Assembly (NCBI GenBank): GCA_002293125.1
Contig: DBCR01000004.1
Coordinates: 128,676-192,675 of the forward strand
From: Opitutia bacterium UBA953
Lineage (GTDB): Bacteria; Verrucomicrobiota; Verrucomicrobiia; Opitutales; UBA953
Direction: 5' to 3'
DNA length: 64,000 nt
Shown piece by piece: positions 42,643 through 51,553 of this stretch (its first letter is position 1; the number at the start of each line of letters is the position of its first letter). The position numbers and the translations under genes are program-made. Below the pieces are notes generated by a model, which did not search any database, was not told the origin of the DNA, and saw nothing but the letters and a program-made list of their open reading frames with translations.

Positions 42643-44481
42643 TTACTCGACGGTCACGGACTTGGCCAAGTTGCGCGGCTGGTCGATCGGGCAGCCCCGG
42701 AGGCGGGCCACATGATAAGAAAGAAGCTGTAAGGCGACGGCGGCAGGAATCGTTGCGATCAACGGGTCGCAATCAGGGATCCGGATGACCTCGTCGGCGA
42801 TCGCGGCCTCCGGGCCGCCCTCGGTGACGATGGCGATGACGTGCGCACCGCGGGCCTTGCACTCTTCGGCGTTGCCCAAGGTCTTGTCGACGACCGGCGA
42901 ACGATTGGCCAGCACGACGACGGGCATGCCCGGGGTCAGCAAGGCGATCGGGCCATGCTTAAGCTCAGCGGCATGATACCCCTCGGCATGGATGTAGGAG
43001 ATTTCCTTGAGCTTGAGCGCGCCCTCCAAGGCCACGGGGTGCATCGGGCCACGCCCCAAGAAGAAAGCATGCTCATGCTTGGCCATGGATTCGGCCACCT
43101 TCGCGATCGCTGCATCCTGCCGGAGGACCGCCTCGATAAGTTCAGGCAGGCGGCCGATCTCGGCGGCTAAGGCCAGTCCACGTTCCCGCGAGAGTCGGCG
43201 CCCCCGACCCAACTTGAGGGCCATGAGTAGCAGGATAGCCACCTGGCTGGTGAAGGCCTTGGTGGAGGCGACGGAGATTTCCGGGCCGGCATGGAGATAG
43301 ACGCCGCGAACGGCTTCCCGGGCGATGGTCGAGCCGACGACATTGACGAGCCCCATGACCATGGCGCCCTTGTCCTTGGCTTCGCGCACGGCGGCCAAGG
43401 TGTCGGCGGTCTCGCCCGACTGGGAGATGGCGACGACGAGGTCGCGGCCATCGATCAGCGGATTACGGTAACGAAATTCGGCGGCGGGCTGGACTTCAGC
43501 CTGGATGGCGGCGAGATCTTCGAAAGCGAAATCCCCCACCATGCCGGCATGCAAGGAGGTACCGCATCCGACCATGACGATACGCTGCAGGTCGATGAGC
43601 TCCCGGGCGGAGGCGCCCATACCCGAAAGCACGGCGGTCCCGTTCAGCAGGTCTAACCGACCACGGAGCGCATTCCGGACGGACTCGGGCTGCTCGTGGA
43701 TCTCCTTGAGCATGAAATGCTCAAAGCCGCCCTTCTCCACCGCGCCGGCCTCTAACTCGAGCTCGGCGACATCGCGATCCATGGGCGCATGGTCGAGATC
43801 GGTGATGTCCACCGAATCCGCGGTGACCAAGGCGACATCGCCATCGTCGAGGTAGATGACCCGGCGGGTGTGGGCAATCAGGGCCGAAGGATCGGAGGCC
43901 ACCAGGCATTCGCCTTCGCCGACGCCGATGACCAGCGGACTCCCCTTGCGGGCCACGACGATGCGACCAGGTTCGTCGGCGGAGATGACGGCGATGCCAT
44001 AGGCCCCTTCGACCTGCCTGAGGGCGTTGATGACGGCCTTGCGCAGGTCACCTTTGTAATATTCACCGATGAGCCGAGAGACGGCCTCGGTGTCGGTCTC
44101 TGAGGTGAAGACGTGGCCCTTGGCCTCGAGCTTCGCGCGGATGACGCGATAGTTTTCGATGATGCCGTTGTGGACGAGCCGGATGCGACCGCTGGCGTCC
44201 GCATGCGGATGGGCGTTGGCCTCGGTCGGCGCCCCGTGCGTCGCCCAACGGGTATGGGCTATGCCGACGGTGCACTTGGCCTGGCGTTCTTCGGACCACT
44301 CGGTGCGGACCTTATCCGCTAACCGGGCGACCTTACCGACGGCCCGCAAGGTGAGGATTGATTTCCCTTCCTGGACGGAGAGTCCGGCGGAATCATAACC
44401 TCGATATTCCAAGCGACGTAACCCGCCAAGCAGCACGGGCGTAGCGGCGTTACGACCAACATATCCGACGATGCCGCACAT
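42643..44481 (-). CDS. glmS: Glutamine--fructose-6-phosphate aminotransferase (isomerizing)
   Basis: A 612-residue cytoplasmic enzyme that makes glucosamine-6-phosphate. It begins MCGIVGYVG, where Cys2 is the glutaminase nucleophile after Met removal, with HTRWATHG. The isomerase half has two SIS domains, with GCGTSLHAG and SQSGETADT, then the C-terminal LAKSVTVE in the family position. It is 2 bases downstream of a GlmU-like gene and in the same strand as glmM, so the three form a UDP-GlcNAc precursor operon. A glmS riboswitch ribozyme is not present in the 5' region, which is inside the upstream gene. Confidence 0.96.
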   Translation of the reverse strand: MCGIVGYVGRNAATPVLLGGLRRLEYRGYDSAGLSVQEGKSILTLRAVGKVARLADKVRTEWSEERQAKCTVGIAHTRWATHGAPTEANAHPHADASGRIRLVHNGIIENYRVIRAKLEAKGHVFTSETDTEAVSRLIGEYYKGDLRKAVINALRQVEGAYGIAVISADEPGRIVVARKGSPLVIGVGEGECLVASDPSALIAHTRRVIYLDDGDVALVTADSVDITDLDHAPMDRDVAELELEAGAVEKGGFEHFMLKEIHEQPESVRNALRGRLDLLNGTAVLSGMGASARELIDLQRIVMVGCGTSLHAGMVGDFAFEDLAAIQAEVQPAAEFRYRNPLIDGRDLVVAISQSGETADTLAAVREAKDKGAMVMGLVNVVGSTIAREAVRGVYLHAGPEISVASTKAFTSQVAILLLMALKLGRGRRLSRERGLALAAEIGRLPELIEAVLRQDAAIAKVAESMAKHEHAFFLGRGPMHPVALEGALKLKEISYIHAEGYHAAELKHGPIALLTPGMPVVVLANRSPVVDKTLGNAEECKARGAHVIAIVTEGGPEAAIADEVIRIPDCDPLIATIPAAVALQLLSYHVARLRGCPIDQPRNLAKSVTVE

Positions 44482-44483
44482 GG

Positions 44484-45368
44484 TCAGGCGAGGATATCCT
44501 TGTCGACGATGGCGCCGGGGAGCGTGGAGGTCTTAGGCCAAAACTTACGTCCGGGATAAATAGCAGTATGAATACCCGTATGCACGCCATCGCCAACAAT
44601 CGCGCCGAGCTTACGGCGGCCGGTGTCGACCATGCGTCCTTCGACCGGACTACGGTGGGCTCCGCCGTCGTGACGAAGATTGGACGTTATCGTGCCCGCG
44701 CCGAAGTTCACCTTTTCGCCGAGGATCGAGTCACCAAGGTATGACAGATGCCCGACGTTGGTGCCCGGCAAAAGGATTGAATTCTTGATCTCGACGGCCT
44801 GGCCGACATGGCACTTGTCGCCGACCGCCGTGGACCCACGGATGTAGCAGTTCGGGCCGACCTTGCAGTGATCCCCGATGATGACGTCCCCTTCGATGAC
44901 GACCCCGGGCAAGATCTTAGTACCCTTGCCGACCTGAAGCCTTCCGTCCACATAGAGCGAAGCATGCGCGCCCGACTCCTGCACGTAGGATTTACGGGCG
45001 GTCATGGCCTCCACGTTGGCTCGGAGGAGGTCCCAGCCGTAGGTGATGGCAAAAGACTGGGTCGCTCGCAGTTCGCGCGTCCCACCCTTCCTGGTCAGAA
45101 GGACGACGCCCTCAACAATCGTCATCGTACCATAAGACGCGTCAGTGACGAAGGTCGCTAGTTCGGCGGATGCGAACCAAGCAGCGGGGTGGACGATGAT
45201 GTCGGCATCAGGGCCAGCGTCCTCGGTCAGACCAGCGGCGATGAGCGCGGCTTGCTGGTGACGACGAAGCGAGAGGTTAGCCAACGGGAAATCAGCGAGT
45301 GACCGGGTGAGCGTCAACGGGTGGCAGCCGTTGGATTCACCGGATACGGGGACGTGGAAAGTGGCCAT
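44484..45368 (-). CDS. GlmU-like left-handed beta-helix acetyltransferase with a short N-terminal domain
   Basis: A 294-residue protein with hexapeptide repeats from about residue 120 (VGKGTKILPGVVIEGDVIIG, VGPNCYIRGSTAVG). The later segment VGHLSYLGDSILGEKVNFGAGTIT closely matches the GlmU acetyltransferase active site, where the His in GHL-[ST]-Y is the catalytic base. The N-terminal 115 residues include PLTLTRSLADFPLANLSL, resembling the start of the alternative bacterial GlmU family, but the long nucleotidyltransferase domain of canonical GlmU is missing. It should acetylate glucosamine-1-phosphate. It is set 1 base after glmM and 2 bases before glmS. Whether it also forms UDP-GlcNAc is open. 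Confidence 0.78.
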   Translation of the reverse strand: MATFHVPVSGESNGCHPLTLTRSLADFPLANLSLRRHQQAALIAAGLTEDAGPDADIIVHPAAWFASAELATFVTDASYGTMTIVEGVVLLTRKGGTRELRATQSFAITYGWDLLRANVEAMTARKSYVQESGAHASLYVDGRLQVGKGTKILPGVVIEGDVIIGDHCKVGPNCYIRGSTAVGDKCHVGQAVEIKNSILLPGTNVGHLSYLGDSILGEKVNFGAGTITSNLRHDGGAHRSPVEGRMVDTGRRKLGAIVGDGVHTGIHTAIYPGRKFWPKTSTLPGAIVDKDILA

Positions 45369-45369
45369 C

Positions 45370-46725
45370 TTAGAGGCTCTCGAAATCGGCTTCGACCGCG
45401 GCCTTGAAGGTTTGGGACCATCGATCGACCTCGGACTTATCCTGGTGCTCGACGAGGATGCGCAGCTTGTTCTCGGTGCCGGAGTAGCGGATGAGATGGC
45501 GTCCGGCATTACCGAACGCGGCGTCCGCCTTACGGATCTCCTCCTGCAGGGCGTTGAGTTGGACCAGCGGAATGCGCGACTTAACCTTGAGATTGACCAA
45601 CGCCTGAGGGTATTCGCGCATGCCAGCGGCGAGATCGGCCAAGGTGGCCCCTTTCTTGCGCATGAAGCGCAGTACCTGCAGCGCGCTCAGGATCCCGTCC
45701 CCTGTGGAAGCGTAGTCGGAGAAGATCAGGTGCCCGGAGTTTTCCCCGCCAAAGGAATAGCCGCCCTTCCGCAAGGCTTCGATGACATGTCGGTCGCTGA
45801 CGGCGGTGGTGACCACGCCGATGCCTGCCTTACGCATGGCCTCATGGAGGCCGAGGTTGGACATCACCGTGCACACCATCGAATTACCAGAGAGCTTGCC
45901 CTCTGCCTTTAACGCCAAGGCGCAAAGCGCCAGGATACGGTCGCCGGAGACAGAGGCACCGCTGGCGTCCGAGAAGATCACCCGGTCAGCATCGCCGTCG
46001 AGCGAGATACCGACGTCGGCGCCCTGGTCTTTCACGACCTTACCGGCGAACTCGGGATAAAGCGCCCCCACGCCGGCGTTGATGTTGATGCCATCCGGGT
46101 CGACGCCGAGCTTCACGACTTTCGCGCCCAGTTCCTTGAAGATGAGCGGGGCCAGCAGATAGCCCGCGCCATGTCCGCAATCGACGACAATCTTCATGCC
46201 GTCGAGGTGCGCATTGCCCAGGCTCTGTTTCACGAATTCGATGTATCGCCCGCGGGCGTCATCGATACGATAGGCCTTGCCAATCTTGTCCCCCGTCACG
46301 CCGTTCGCCTTCACATCATAAAGGACTTCTTGCTCGACCAGTGATTCGAGGTCGTCCGTAAGTTTGAACCCATCCGGTCCGAAGATCTTCAGGCCGTTGT
46401 CTTCATAAGGGTTATGCGAGGCCGTGAGCATGATGCCCGCGCCGCAGCCCATCGACTTGGTCAGATGCGCCACCGCTGGCGTCGGCATCGGCCCGACCAG
46501 GAATACGTCCATCCCGCTCGACACCAACCCGCTCGTCAGCGCGGTCTCGAGCATGTAGCCGGAAATACGGGTGTCCTTGCCGATAATGACGCGGTTATGA
46601 TTGGCGCCGCTGGAGCGTAGGACCCGGGAGATGGCTTGCCCGATCCGGAGGGCGATTTCAGGTGTGATGGGATATTCGTTCGCCTTACCGCGGATGCCAT
46701 CCGTGCCGAAGAGTTTGGTCGCCAT
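45370..46725 (-). CDS. glmM: Phosphoglucosamine mutase
   Basis: A 451-residue enzyme that converts glucosamine-6-phosphate to glucosamine-1-phosphate. N-terminal FGTDGIRG, catalytic serine in MLTASHNPYEDNG at about residue 103, metal-binding DGDADRVIF near 240, and the C-terminal phosphate loop RYSGTENKLRILVE are all GlmM hallmarks. The start at 46725 (MATKLFGTDG) was chosen because the residues upstream do not align. It heads the glm operon. The 279-base divergent gap to the PSCyt1 gene must hold its promoter. Confidence 0.95.
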   Translation of the reverse strand: MATKLFGTDGIRGKANEYPITPEIALRIGQAISRVLRSSGANHNRVIIGKDTRISGYMLETALTSGLVSSGMDVFLVGPMPTPAVAHLTKSMGCGAGIMLTASHNPYEDNGLKIFGPDGFKLTDDLESLVEQEVLYDVKANGVTGDKIGKAYRIDDARGRYIEFVKQSLGNAHLDGMKIVVDCGHGAGYLLAPLIFKELGAKVVKLGVDPDGININAGVGALYPEFAGKVVKDQGADVGISLDGDADRVIFSDASGASVSGDRILALCALALKAEGKLSGNSMVCTVMSNLGLHEAMRKAGIGVVTTAVSDRHVIEALRKGGYSFGGENSGHLIFSDYASTGDGILSALQVLRFMRKKGATLADLAAGMREYPQALVNLKVKSRIPLVQLNALQEEIRKADAAFGNAGRHLIRYSGTENKLRILVEHQDKSEVDRWSQTFKAAVEADFESL

Positions 46726-47004
46726 GCCGGTATCCGATGAATTCCTGACCTTTTCGCAAGTCCAAATGACTGAAAACCTTCTTTTATGATAAATATGACT
46801 GAACCAATCATTTAACGTAGCCGGCACTTGGCCTGATGCCGAATAGCCCGTTCCAGACCTCGGGCAAACGACCGAAAGGTTTCGAGCAAGCAAATCGACT
46901 TCCCCTTAGCCGTTTAAAACAAAGGAAATGAGATGAGAACTTCTCCTTATCTCGGAATCGCAGTTGGACAGGAACAGACCGGAGAAGTTGAGTGTCTCTA
47001 CCCC
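46726..47004. other. Divergent intergenic region between glmM and the PSCyt1/DUF1553 gene
   Basis: 279 bases that hold the glmM promoter and that of the downstream PSCyt1 gene. AAAGGAAATGAG just before an ATG at 46933 is a strong Shine-Dalgarno for an in-frame start that would add 24 residues to the PSCyt1 protein. Otherwise the region has several TATA-like sites (for example TTTTATGATAAATATG near 46783-46798) and no RNA structure or gene that I recognise. Confidence 0.4.
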
Positions 47005-50000
47005 ATGCGTACCTACGCGCTACCCCTCGTCGGCATCCTGGCGACTTCCCTCGTCTGGGCAGCGGAAACGCCGGTGGACTTCAATCGCGAAGTCCGGCCG
47101 ATTCTCTCCGATCGTTGCTACGGCTGCCACGGACCCGATGCGGATAAAGGCCGCAAGGCCGGTCTGCGTCTCGATGAGTTCGCCGGCGCCACGAAGAAGC
47201 TCAAGAGCGGCGATATCGCGATCGTCCCGGGCGACCTGGAGAAAAGCACGATGGTCCATCGTATCTTCTCGACCGATCCCGAGGAAATCATGCCACCGCC
47301 TGAGTTGCATCGGCCGCTCTCCGCCGCCGAGCAGGACATTCTGCGTCGCTGGATCAAGCAAGGGGCTAAATACGATCCGCACTGGGCCTTCGTCAGCCCC
47401 GAATCTCATGCGACCCCTGCCATCGCTGATTCCTCCTGGGCCAAGGATCCGCTCGACGCCTTCATCGCGGACAAGGCCGCCAAGGCCGGCCTCAAACCTT
47501 CCGTCGCCGCCGATCGCACCACCCTGCTCCGTCGGGCTTCTTTCGCCCTGACCGGCTTGCCTCCGACGATTGCCGAGGTCGACGCCTTCCTCTCCGACCT
47601 GTCTCCGGACGCTTACGAAAAGCGTGTCGATGCGATGCTGGCTTCGCCTCGCTTCGGCGAACATATCGCCGTGGGCTGGCTCGATCTTTCAAGATACGCC
47701 GACACCTGGGGCTACACGGGCGACAAAGCCATGTTCGCCTGGCCTTGGCGCGACTGGGTCCTCAAGGCCTTCAATGACAATAAGCCCTACGACCAGTTCT
47801 TGACCGAACAACTCGCAGGCGACCTGCTGCCGAACCCCACGCAAGACCAACGGGTGGCGACGGCCTTCAACCGCCTGCATCGCATGACCTTCGAAGGCGG
47901 TTCGATCGCCGAAGAATTCCGCCAGGATGGCATCAATGACCGCGTCATGACCGCGGGCTACGGCTTCATGGGGCTGACGATGGAGTGCTCTCGCTGCCAC
48001 GACCACAAGTACGACCCTATTTCCCAGCGGGACTACTTCTCGATGGCGGCGATGTTCGGCGACCAGAACGAGAACGGGCTTCTGTCTTTCCATGGCGAGG
48101 TGCCGCCTCCATTCGTTCGTCTCTACAAGTCAGACGAAGCGCGCAGCAAGGAAACCGAGCTCCGCGCCGCCGTGCTTGCAGCGGAAAAAGGCCTGGTGAC
48201 TACCCGCACCGCCACCGCGAAGGCGGCCGTCGAGGTGCCGACTCCGCTCGCCCACTTCCCACTCGAGTCCTTCACGAAGACCGGCGTCGATAACGCGACC
48301 ACCGGCGGCAAGCCCGCCAAGTTCGAACGTCGTGGGTCGCCTGAAGACTTGCAGCTTGTCCCTGGTGTCAAAGGCCAAGCGGTGAAGTTCGACGGGGACG
48401 CTGGCTTCATCCTTCCAGAATTCAAGCAGCTCGGTCGCCACGATGCTTTCACGTTCTCGGCCTTCCTTCGCCTTGGGGAGAAGAATGCCCGCGCCACGGT
48501 CCTCCATGCCACAGGTTTCTACACGGGTGACGGCGATGCCTCGGGCGTCGAACTCCTGGTCAATCACGGCAAGCTTCGCTGGAGCATGATCCACCTCTGG
48601 CCGAACAGCGCGGCATCCGTTGAGACCCAAGCCGAGCTCCCGGTCGGCAACTGGCAGCGAGTGACAGTCACCTATGACGGCTCTTCCAAGGCCGCCGGAC
48701 TCCGCGTGTACCTCGATGGCCTCGAAGTGAAGACGACGGTCGTGCGCGACACCCTCCACGCCAAGCCTCGCGATAACGCCCTCGAGATCGGCTCCCGCAC
48801 CCGCGATGCGGGCTTCCGCAACGGCTCACTCGACGAAATCCAGATTTGGCGCACGGCCCTGACGGCCGCTGAGGTAGCGGTCCTCCATGGCCTTGCCGCC
48901 GACTCCTTGCCGGCGGCGGTTCACGCCGAACACGCCGACATCCGCGCGAATCCGGGCTACGCCCAAGCCTGGGAACGCCTCCAACAAGTCCGCCGTGCCC
49001 TTGCCGCTCACGAGGAATCCGCCCCGCCTTTCTTCGCGATGGAGCACTCCTCTCTCGCTCCCAAAACCTTTTTGCTGACCCGCGGCGAGTACGACAAGCC
49101 CGACCTCAACAAGCCTTGCGAACCCGGCGTCCCCGCTCACATCTTCCCTTGGAACGAGTCCTTGCCGAAGAACCGACTCGGTCTCGCTCGCTGGCTGACC
49201 GATCCTAAGAACCCGCTGGCTTCACGCGTCATCATCAACCGTCTCTGGGCCCAGGTCTTCGGCTCCGGACTTTTCGCCTCCAGCGAGAACCTCGGCATGC
49301 AGGGCGATCTGCCGACCCACCCGGAGTTGCTCGACACCTTGGCCGTCGACTTCGTGCGTAGCGGATGGAACACCAAGGCGATGCTTCGCCGCTTCGTCCT
49401 CAGCGCTACCTTCCGTCAGTCTTCGACCCCTACCGCGGAAGCACGCGAGAAAGACCCTTTCAATAAATACCTCGCCCGCGGTCCAGTCCTTCGGCTGTCG
49501 GCTGAGATGGTCCGCGACCAAGCTTTGCTGGCCGCAGGTACGCTCGTCGAGAAAGTCGGCGGTGAAAGCGTGCAGGAGTCCGCCCGCCGTCGGAGTATCT
49601 ACACTTATCGTAAGCGCACGGCTCCTCCCGACAACATGCTGATCTTCGACGCCGGTTCGCGCGAGATCTGCCAGCCCAAGCGCCTTAACACCAACACCCC
49701 GCTGCAGGCGCTGGTGCTGCTGAATAACCCTGGCTTCGTCGATGCCGCCAAGAGCCTAGCCGTCAAGGTCAGCAAAGCGTCGTCCGAGCCCTCCGCGCAG
49801 ATCACCGCCGCCTTCCGCCACGTGTGCACGCGTGACCCGCGCCCGTCCGAACTCGCCGCGCTCAACGAGCTCTACGCGATCCAGAAGGCTGCGCCGCCGC
49901 AATTTACTCCCGCACCACCCAAGGTCGCCGAACCTGAACCTAAGGCCGGCCCGAAGGCAAAGAAACAACCGGCACCTGTGCAGGCTCCGTCCGGACCAAA

Positions 50001-50085
50001 GATGCCCGCCGACCCTTCGCTTGCCGCCCTCACCCTCGTCTGTTCGACCATCCTGGCGAGCGACGCGGCCGTTACCTCTCGCTGA
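47005..50085 (+). CDS. PSCyt1-DUF1549-LamG-DUF1553 secreted cytochrome protein
   Basis: A 1026-residue exported protein (signal MRTYALPLVGILATSLVWA). PSCyt1 haem domain with RCYGCHG at about residues 33-39. DUF1549 with the internal CSRCHDHKYD, a LamG/concanavalin-like sugar-binding domain in the middle (YLDGLEV, near residues 475-635), and DUF1553 at the C-terminus with PTHPELLDTLAVDFV. A Pro/Lys/Ala-rich stretch of about 40 residues is inserted just before the last helix LAALTLVCSTILASD. The family is typical of PVC bacteria and is thought to act in extracellular polysaccharide oxidation with its DUF1501 partner next door. An ATG at 46933 with a Shine-Dalgarno is a possible earlier start. 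Confidence 0.88.
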   Translation: MRTYALPLVGILATSLVWAAETPVDFNREVRPILSDRCYGCHGPDADKGRKAGLRLDEFAGATKKLKSGDIAIVPGDLEKSTMVHRIFSTDPEEIMPPPELHRPLSAAEQDILRRWIKQGAKYDPHWAFVSPESHATPAIADSSWAKDPLDAFIADKAAKAGLKPSVAADRTTLLRRASFALTGLPPTIAEVDAFLSDLSPDAYEKRVDAMLASPRFGEHIAVGWLDLSRYADTWGYTGDKAMFAWPWRDWVLKAFNDNKPYDQFLTEQLAGDLLPNPTQDQRVATAFNRLHRMTFEGGSIAEEFRQDGINDRVMTAGYGFMGLTMECSRCHDHKYDPISQRDYFSMAAMFGDQNENGLLSFHGEVPPPFVRLYKSDEARSKETELRAAVLAAEKGLVTTRTATAKAAVEVPTPLAHFPLESFTKTGVDNATTGGKPAKFERRGSPEDLQLVPGVKGQAVKFDGDAGFILPEFKQLGRHDAFTFSAFLRLGEKNARATVLHATGFYTGDGDASGVELLVNHGKLRWSMIHLWPNSAASVETQAELPVGNWQRVTVTYDGSSKAAGLRVYLDGLEVKTTVVRDTLHAKPRDNALEIGSRTRDAGFRNGSLDEIQIWRTALTAAEVAVLHGLAADSLPAAVHAEHADIRANPGYAQAWERLQQVRRALAAHEESAPPFFAMEHSSLAPKTFLLTRGEYDKPDLNKPCEPGVPAHIFPWNESLPKNRLGLARWLTDPKNPLASRVIINRLWAQVFGSGLFASSENLGMQGDLPTHPELLDTLAVDFVRSGWNTKAMLRRFVLSATFRQSSTPTAEAREKDPFNKYLARGPVLRLSAEMVRDQALLAAGTLVEKVGGESVQESARRRSIYTYRKRTAPPDNMLIFDAGSREICQPKRLNTNTPLQALVLLNNPGFVDAAKSLAVKVSKASSEPSAQITAAFRHVCTRDPRPSELAALNELYAIQKAAPPQFTPAPPKVAEPEPKAGPKAKKQPAPVQAPSGPKMPADPSLAALTLVCSTILASDAAVTSR

Positions 50086-50087
50086 TC

Positions 50088-51524
50088 ATGCATCCCTCCA
50101 AGCCCAGTTACGACAGCCTGATGCAGCACACGCGTCGGCACTTCCTCGGTGCCTCCGCTCTCGGCCTCGGCGCCTTGGCCATGCGTGGCATCACCGGCGA
50201 CGCCCAAGCGGCGACCCTCCCCAAAGGCACGCACCTCCCGGCCAAGGCGAAACGCGTCATCTACCTTTTCCAGGCAGGCGGCCCTTCGCAGTTCGAGACC
50301 CTCGATCCGAAACCGCTCCTGCGCGAAAAACATACGCAACCGCTGCCTGACTCCGTCCGCCAAGGACAGCGCCTGACCGGCATGAGCGGCTATCAGGCCA
50401 CCCTTCCGCTCGCCGGCTCGTTTGTCGATTTCAAGAAGTACGGTCAGAGCGGCGTAGAGTACAGCGACCTGATGAGCCATATCGGCGGCGTCGCGGACGA
50501 TGTCTGCGTCATCCGCTCGATGCACACGGAGGCGATCAATCACGACCCCGCGATCACTTTCTTCTGTTGCGGCAATCAGGTCGCCGGCCGGCCTTCGATG
50601 GGCGCGTGGGCTTCCTACGGCCTCGGCAGCATGAACGAGAACCTCCCTTCGTTCATCGTATTGGTCTCACAAGACGCCACCAAGGACCAGCCGCTCTATT
50701 CTCGACTCTGGGGCTCAGGCTTCCTGCCTTCCGAGCATCAAGGCGTGCAGTTCAAGGCCGGCAAGGAGCCGGTGCTCTACCTCACGAATCCTGAAGGGGT
50801 CTCCCCGCATGCCCGCCGCGGCATGCTCGACGCCCTCGGCAAGCTCAACGCGGACCAGCGCGCCGCGGAGCTCGATCCCGAGGTCGACGCCCGCCTCGCC
50901 CAGGCGGAAATGGCCTACCGCATGCAGACGAGCGTCCCCGAGGTCGCCGATCTCTCGAAGGAATCCCCCGAGACCCTCGCGATGTATGGCGAGAGCGTGA
51001 AGTCGCCCGGTTCCTTTGCCGCAAACTGCCTGCAGGCCCGTCGACTCATCGAGAAAGGCGTACGCTTCGTGCAGCTCTTCCACCAAGGTTGGGATCAGCA
51101 CGGCGGCCTACCCGGCGGCATCAAGCGCCAGTGCAAGCAGACCGACCAGGCTTCGGCCGCGCTCATCAAGGACCTCAAGCAACGCGGACTTTTGGAAGAC
51201 ACGCTGGTCATCTGGGGTGGAGAATTCGGCCGCACGGCTTACAGCCAAGGCAAGATCACCAAGGATTCCTACGGTCGCGACCATCACCCGCGTTGCTTCA
51301 GTCTCTGGATGGCCGGTGGCGGCATCAAAGGTGGCCAGACGTACGGCCAGACCGATGAGTTCGGCTATAATATCGTCAAGGACCCGGTCCACGTGCACGA
51401 CCTGCACGCGACCATGCAGCATCTTCTTGGCGTCGACCATGAGCGCCAGACCTTCAAGTTCCAAGGCCGTTACTACCGCCTGACGGACGTCTCCGGCCAC
51501 GTGATCAAAGCGGTGATTGCCTAA
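50088..51524 (+). CDS. DUF1501 domain protein (Tat-exported, partner of the PSCyt1/DUF1553 protein)
   Basis: A 478-residue alkaline-phosphatase-superfamily (sulfatase-like) protein. The twin-arginine signal TRRHFLGASALGLGALAM is at residues about 15-32, and the mature region has FQAGGPSQFETLDPKP and, near the C-terminus, WGGEFGRTAYSQG and RDHHPRCFSLWMAGGG, all DUF1501 hallmarks. Pairs of DUF1553 and DUF1501 genes are common in planctomycetes and verrucomicrobia. Activity is unknown, though metal-dependent ester or sulfate hydrolysis has been proposed for the superfamily. It begins 2 bases after the PSCyt1 stop, so the pair is one unit. An internal ATG at 50121 is also possible. Confidence 0.9.
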   Translation: MHPSKPSYDSLMQHTRRHFLGASALGLGALAMRGITGDAQAATLPKGTHLPAKAKRVIYLFQAGGPSQFETLDPKPLLREKHTQPLPDSVRQGQRLTGMSGYQATLPLAGSFVDFKKYGQSGVEYSDLMSHIGGVADDVCVIRSMHTEAINHDPAITFFCCGNQVAGRPSMGAWASYGLGSMNENLPSFIVLVSQDATKDQPLYSRLWGSGFLPSEHQGVQFKAGKEPVLYLTNPEGVSPHARRGMLDALGKLNADQRAAELDPEVDARLAQAEMAYRMQTSVPEVADLSKESPETLAMYGESVKSPGSFAANCLQARRLIEKGVRFVQLFHQGWDQHGGLPGGIKRQCKQTDQASAALIKDLKQRGLLEDTLVIWGGEFGRTAYSQGKITKDSYGRDHHPRCFSLWMAGGGIKGGQTYGQTDEFGYNIVKDPVHVHDLHATMQHLLGVDHERQTFKFQGRYYRLTDVSGHVIKAVIA

Positions 51525-51553
51525 AAGTTTCCCCTACCGCAGTAGTGACGGCG

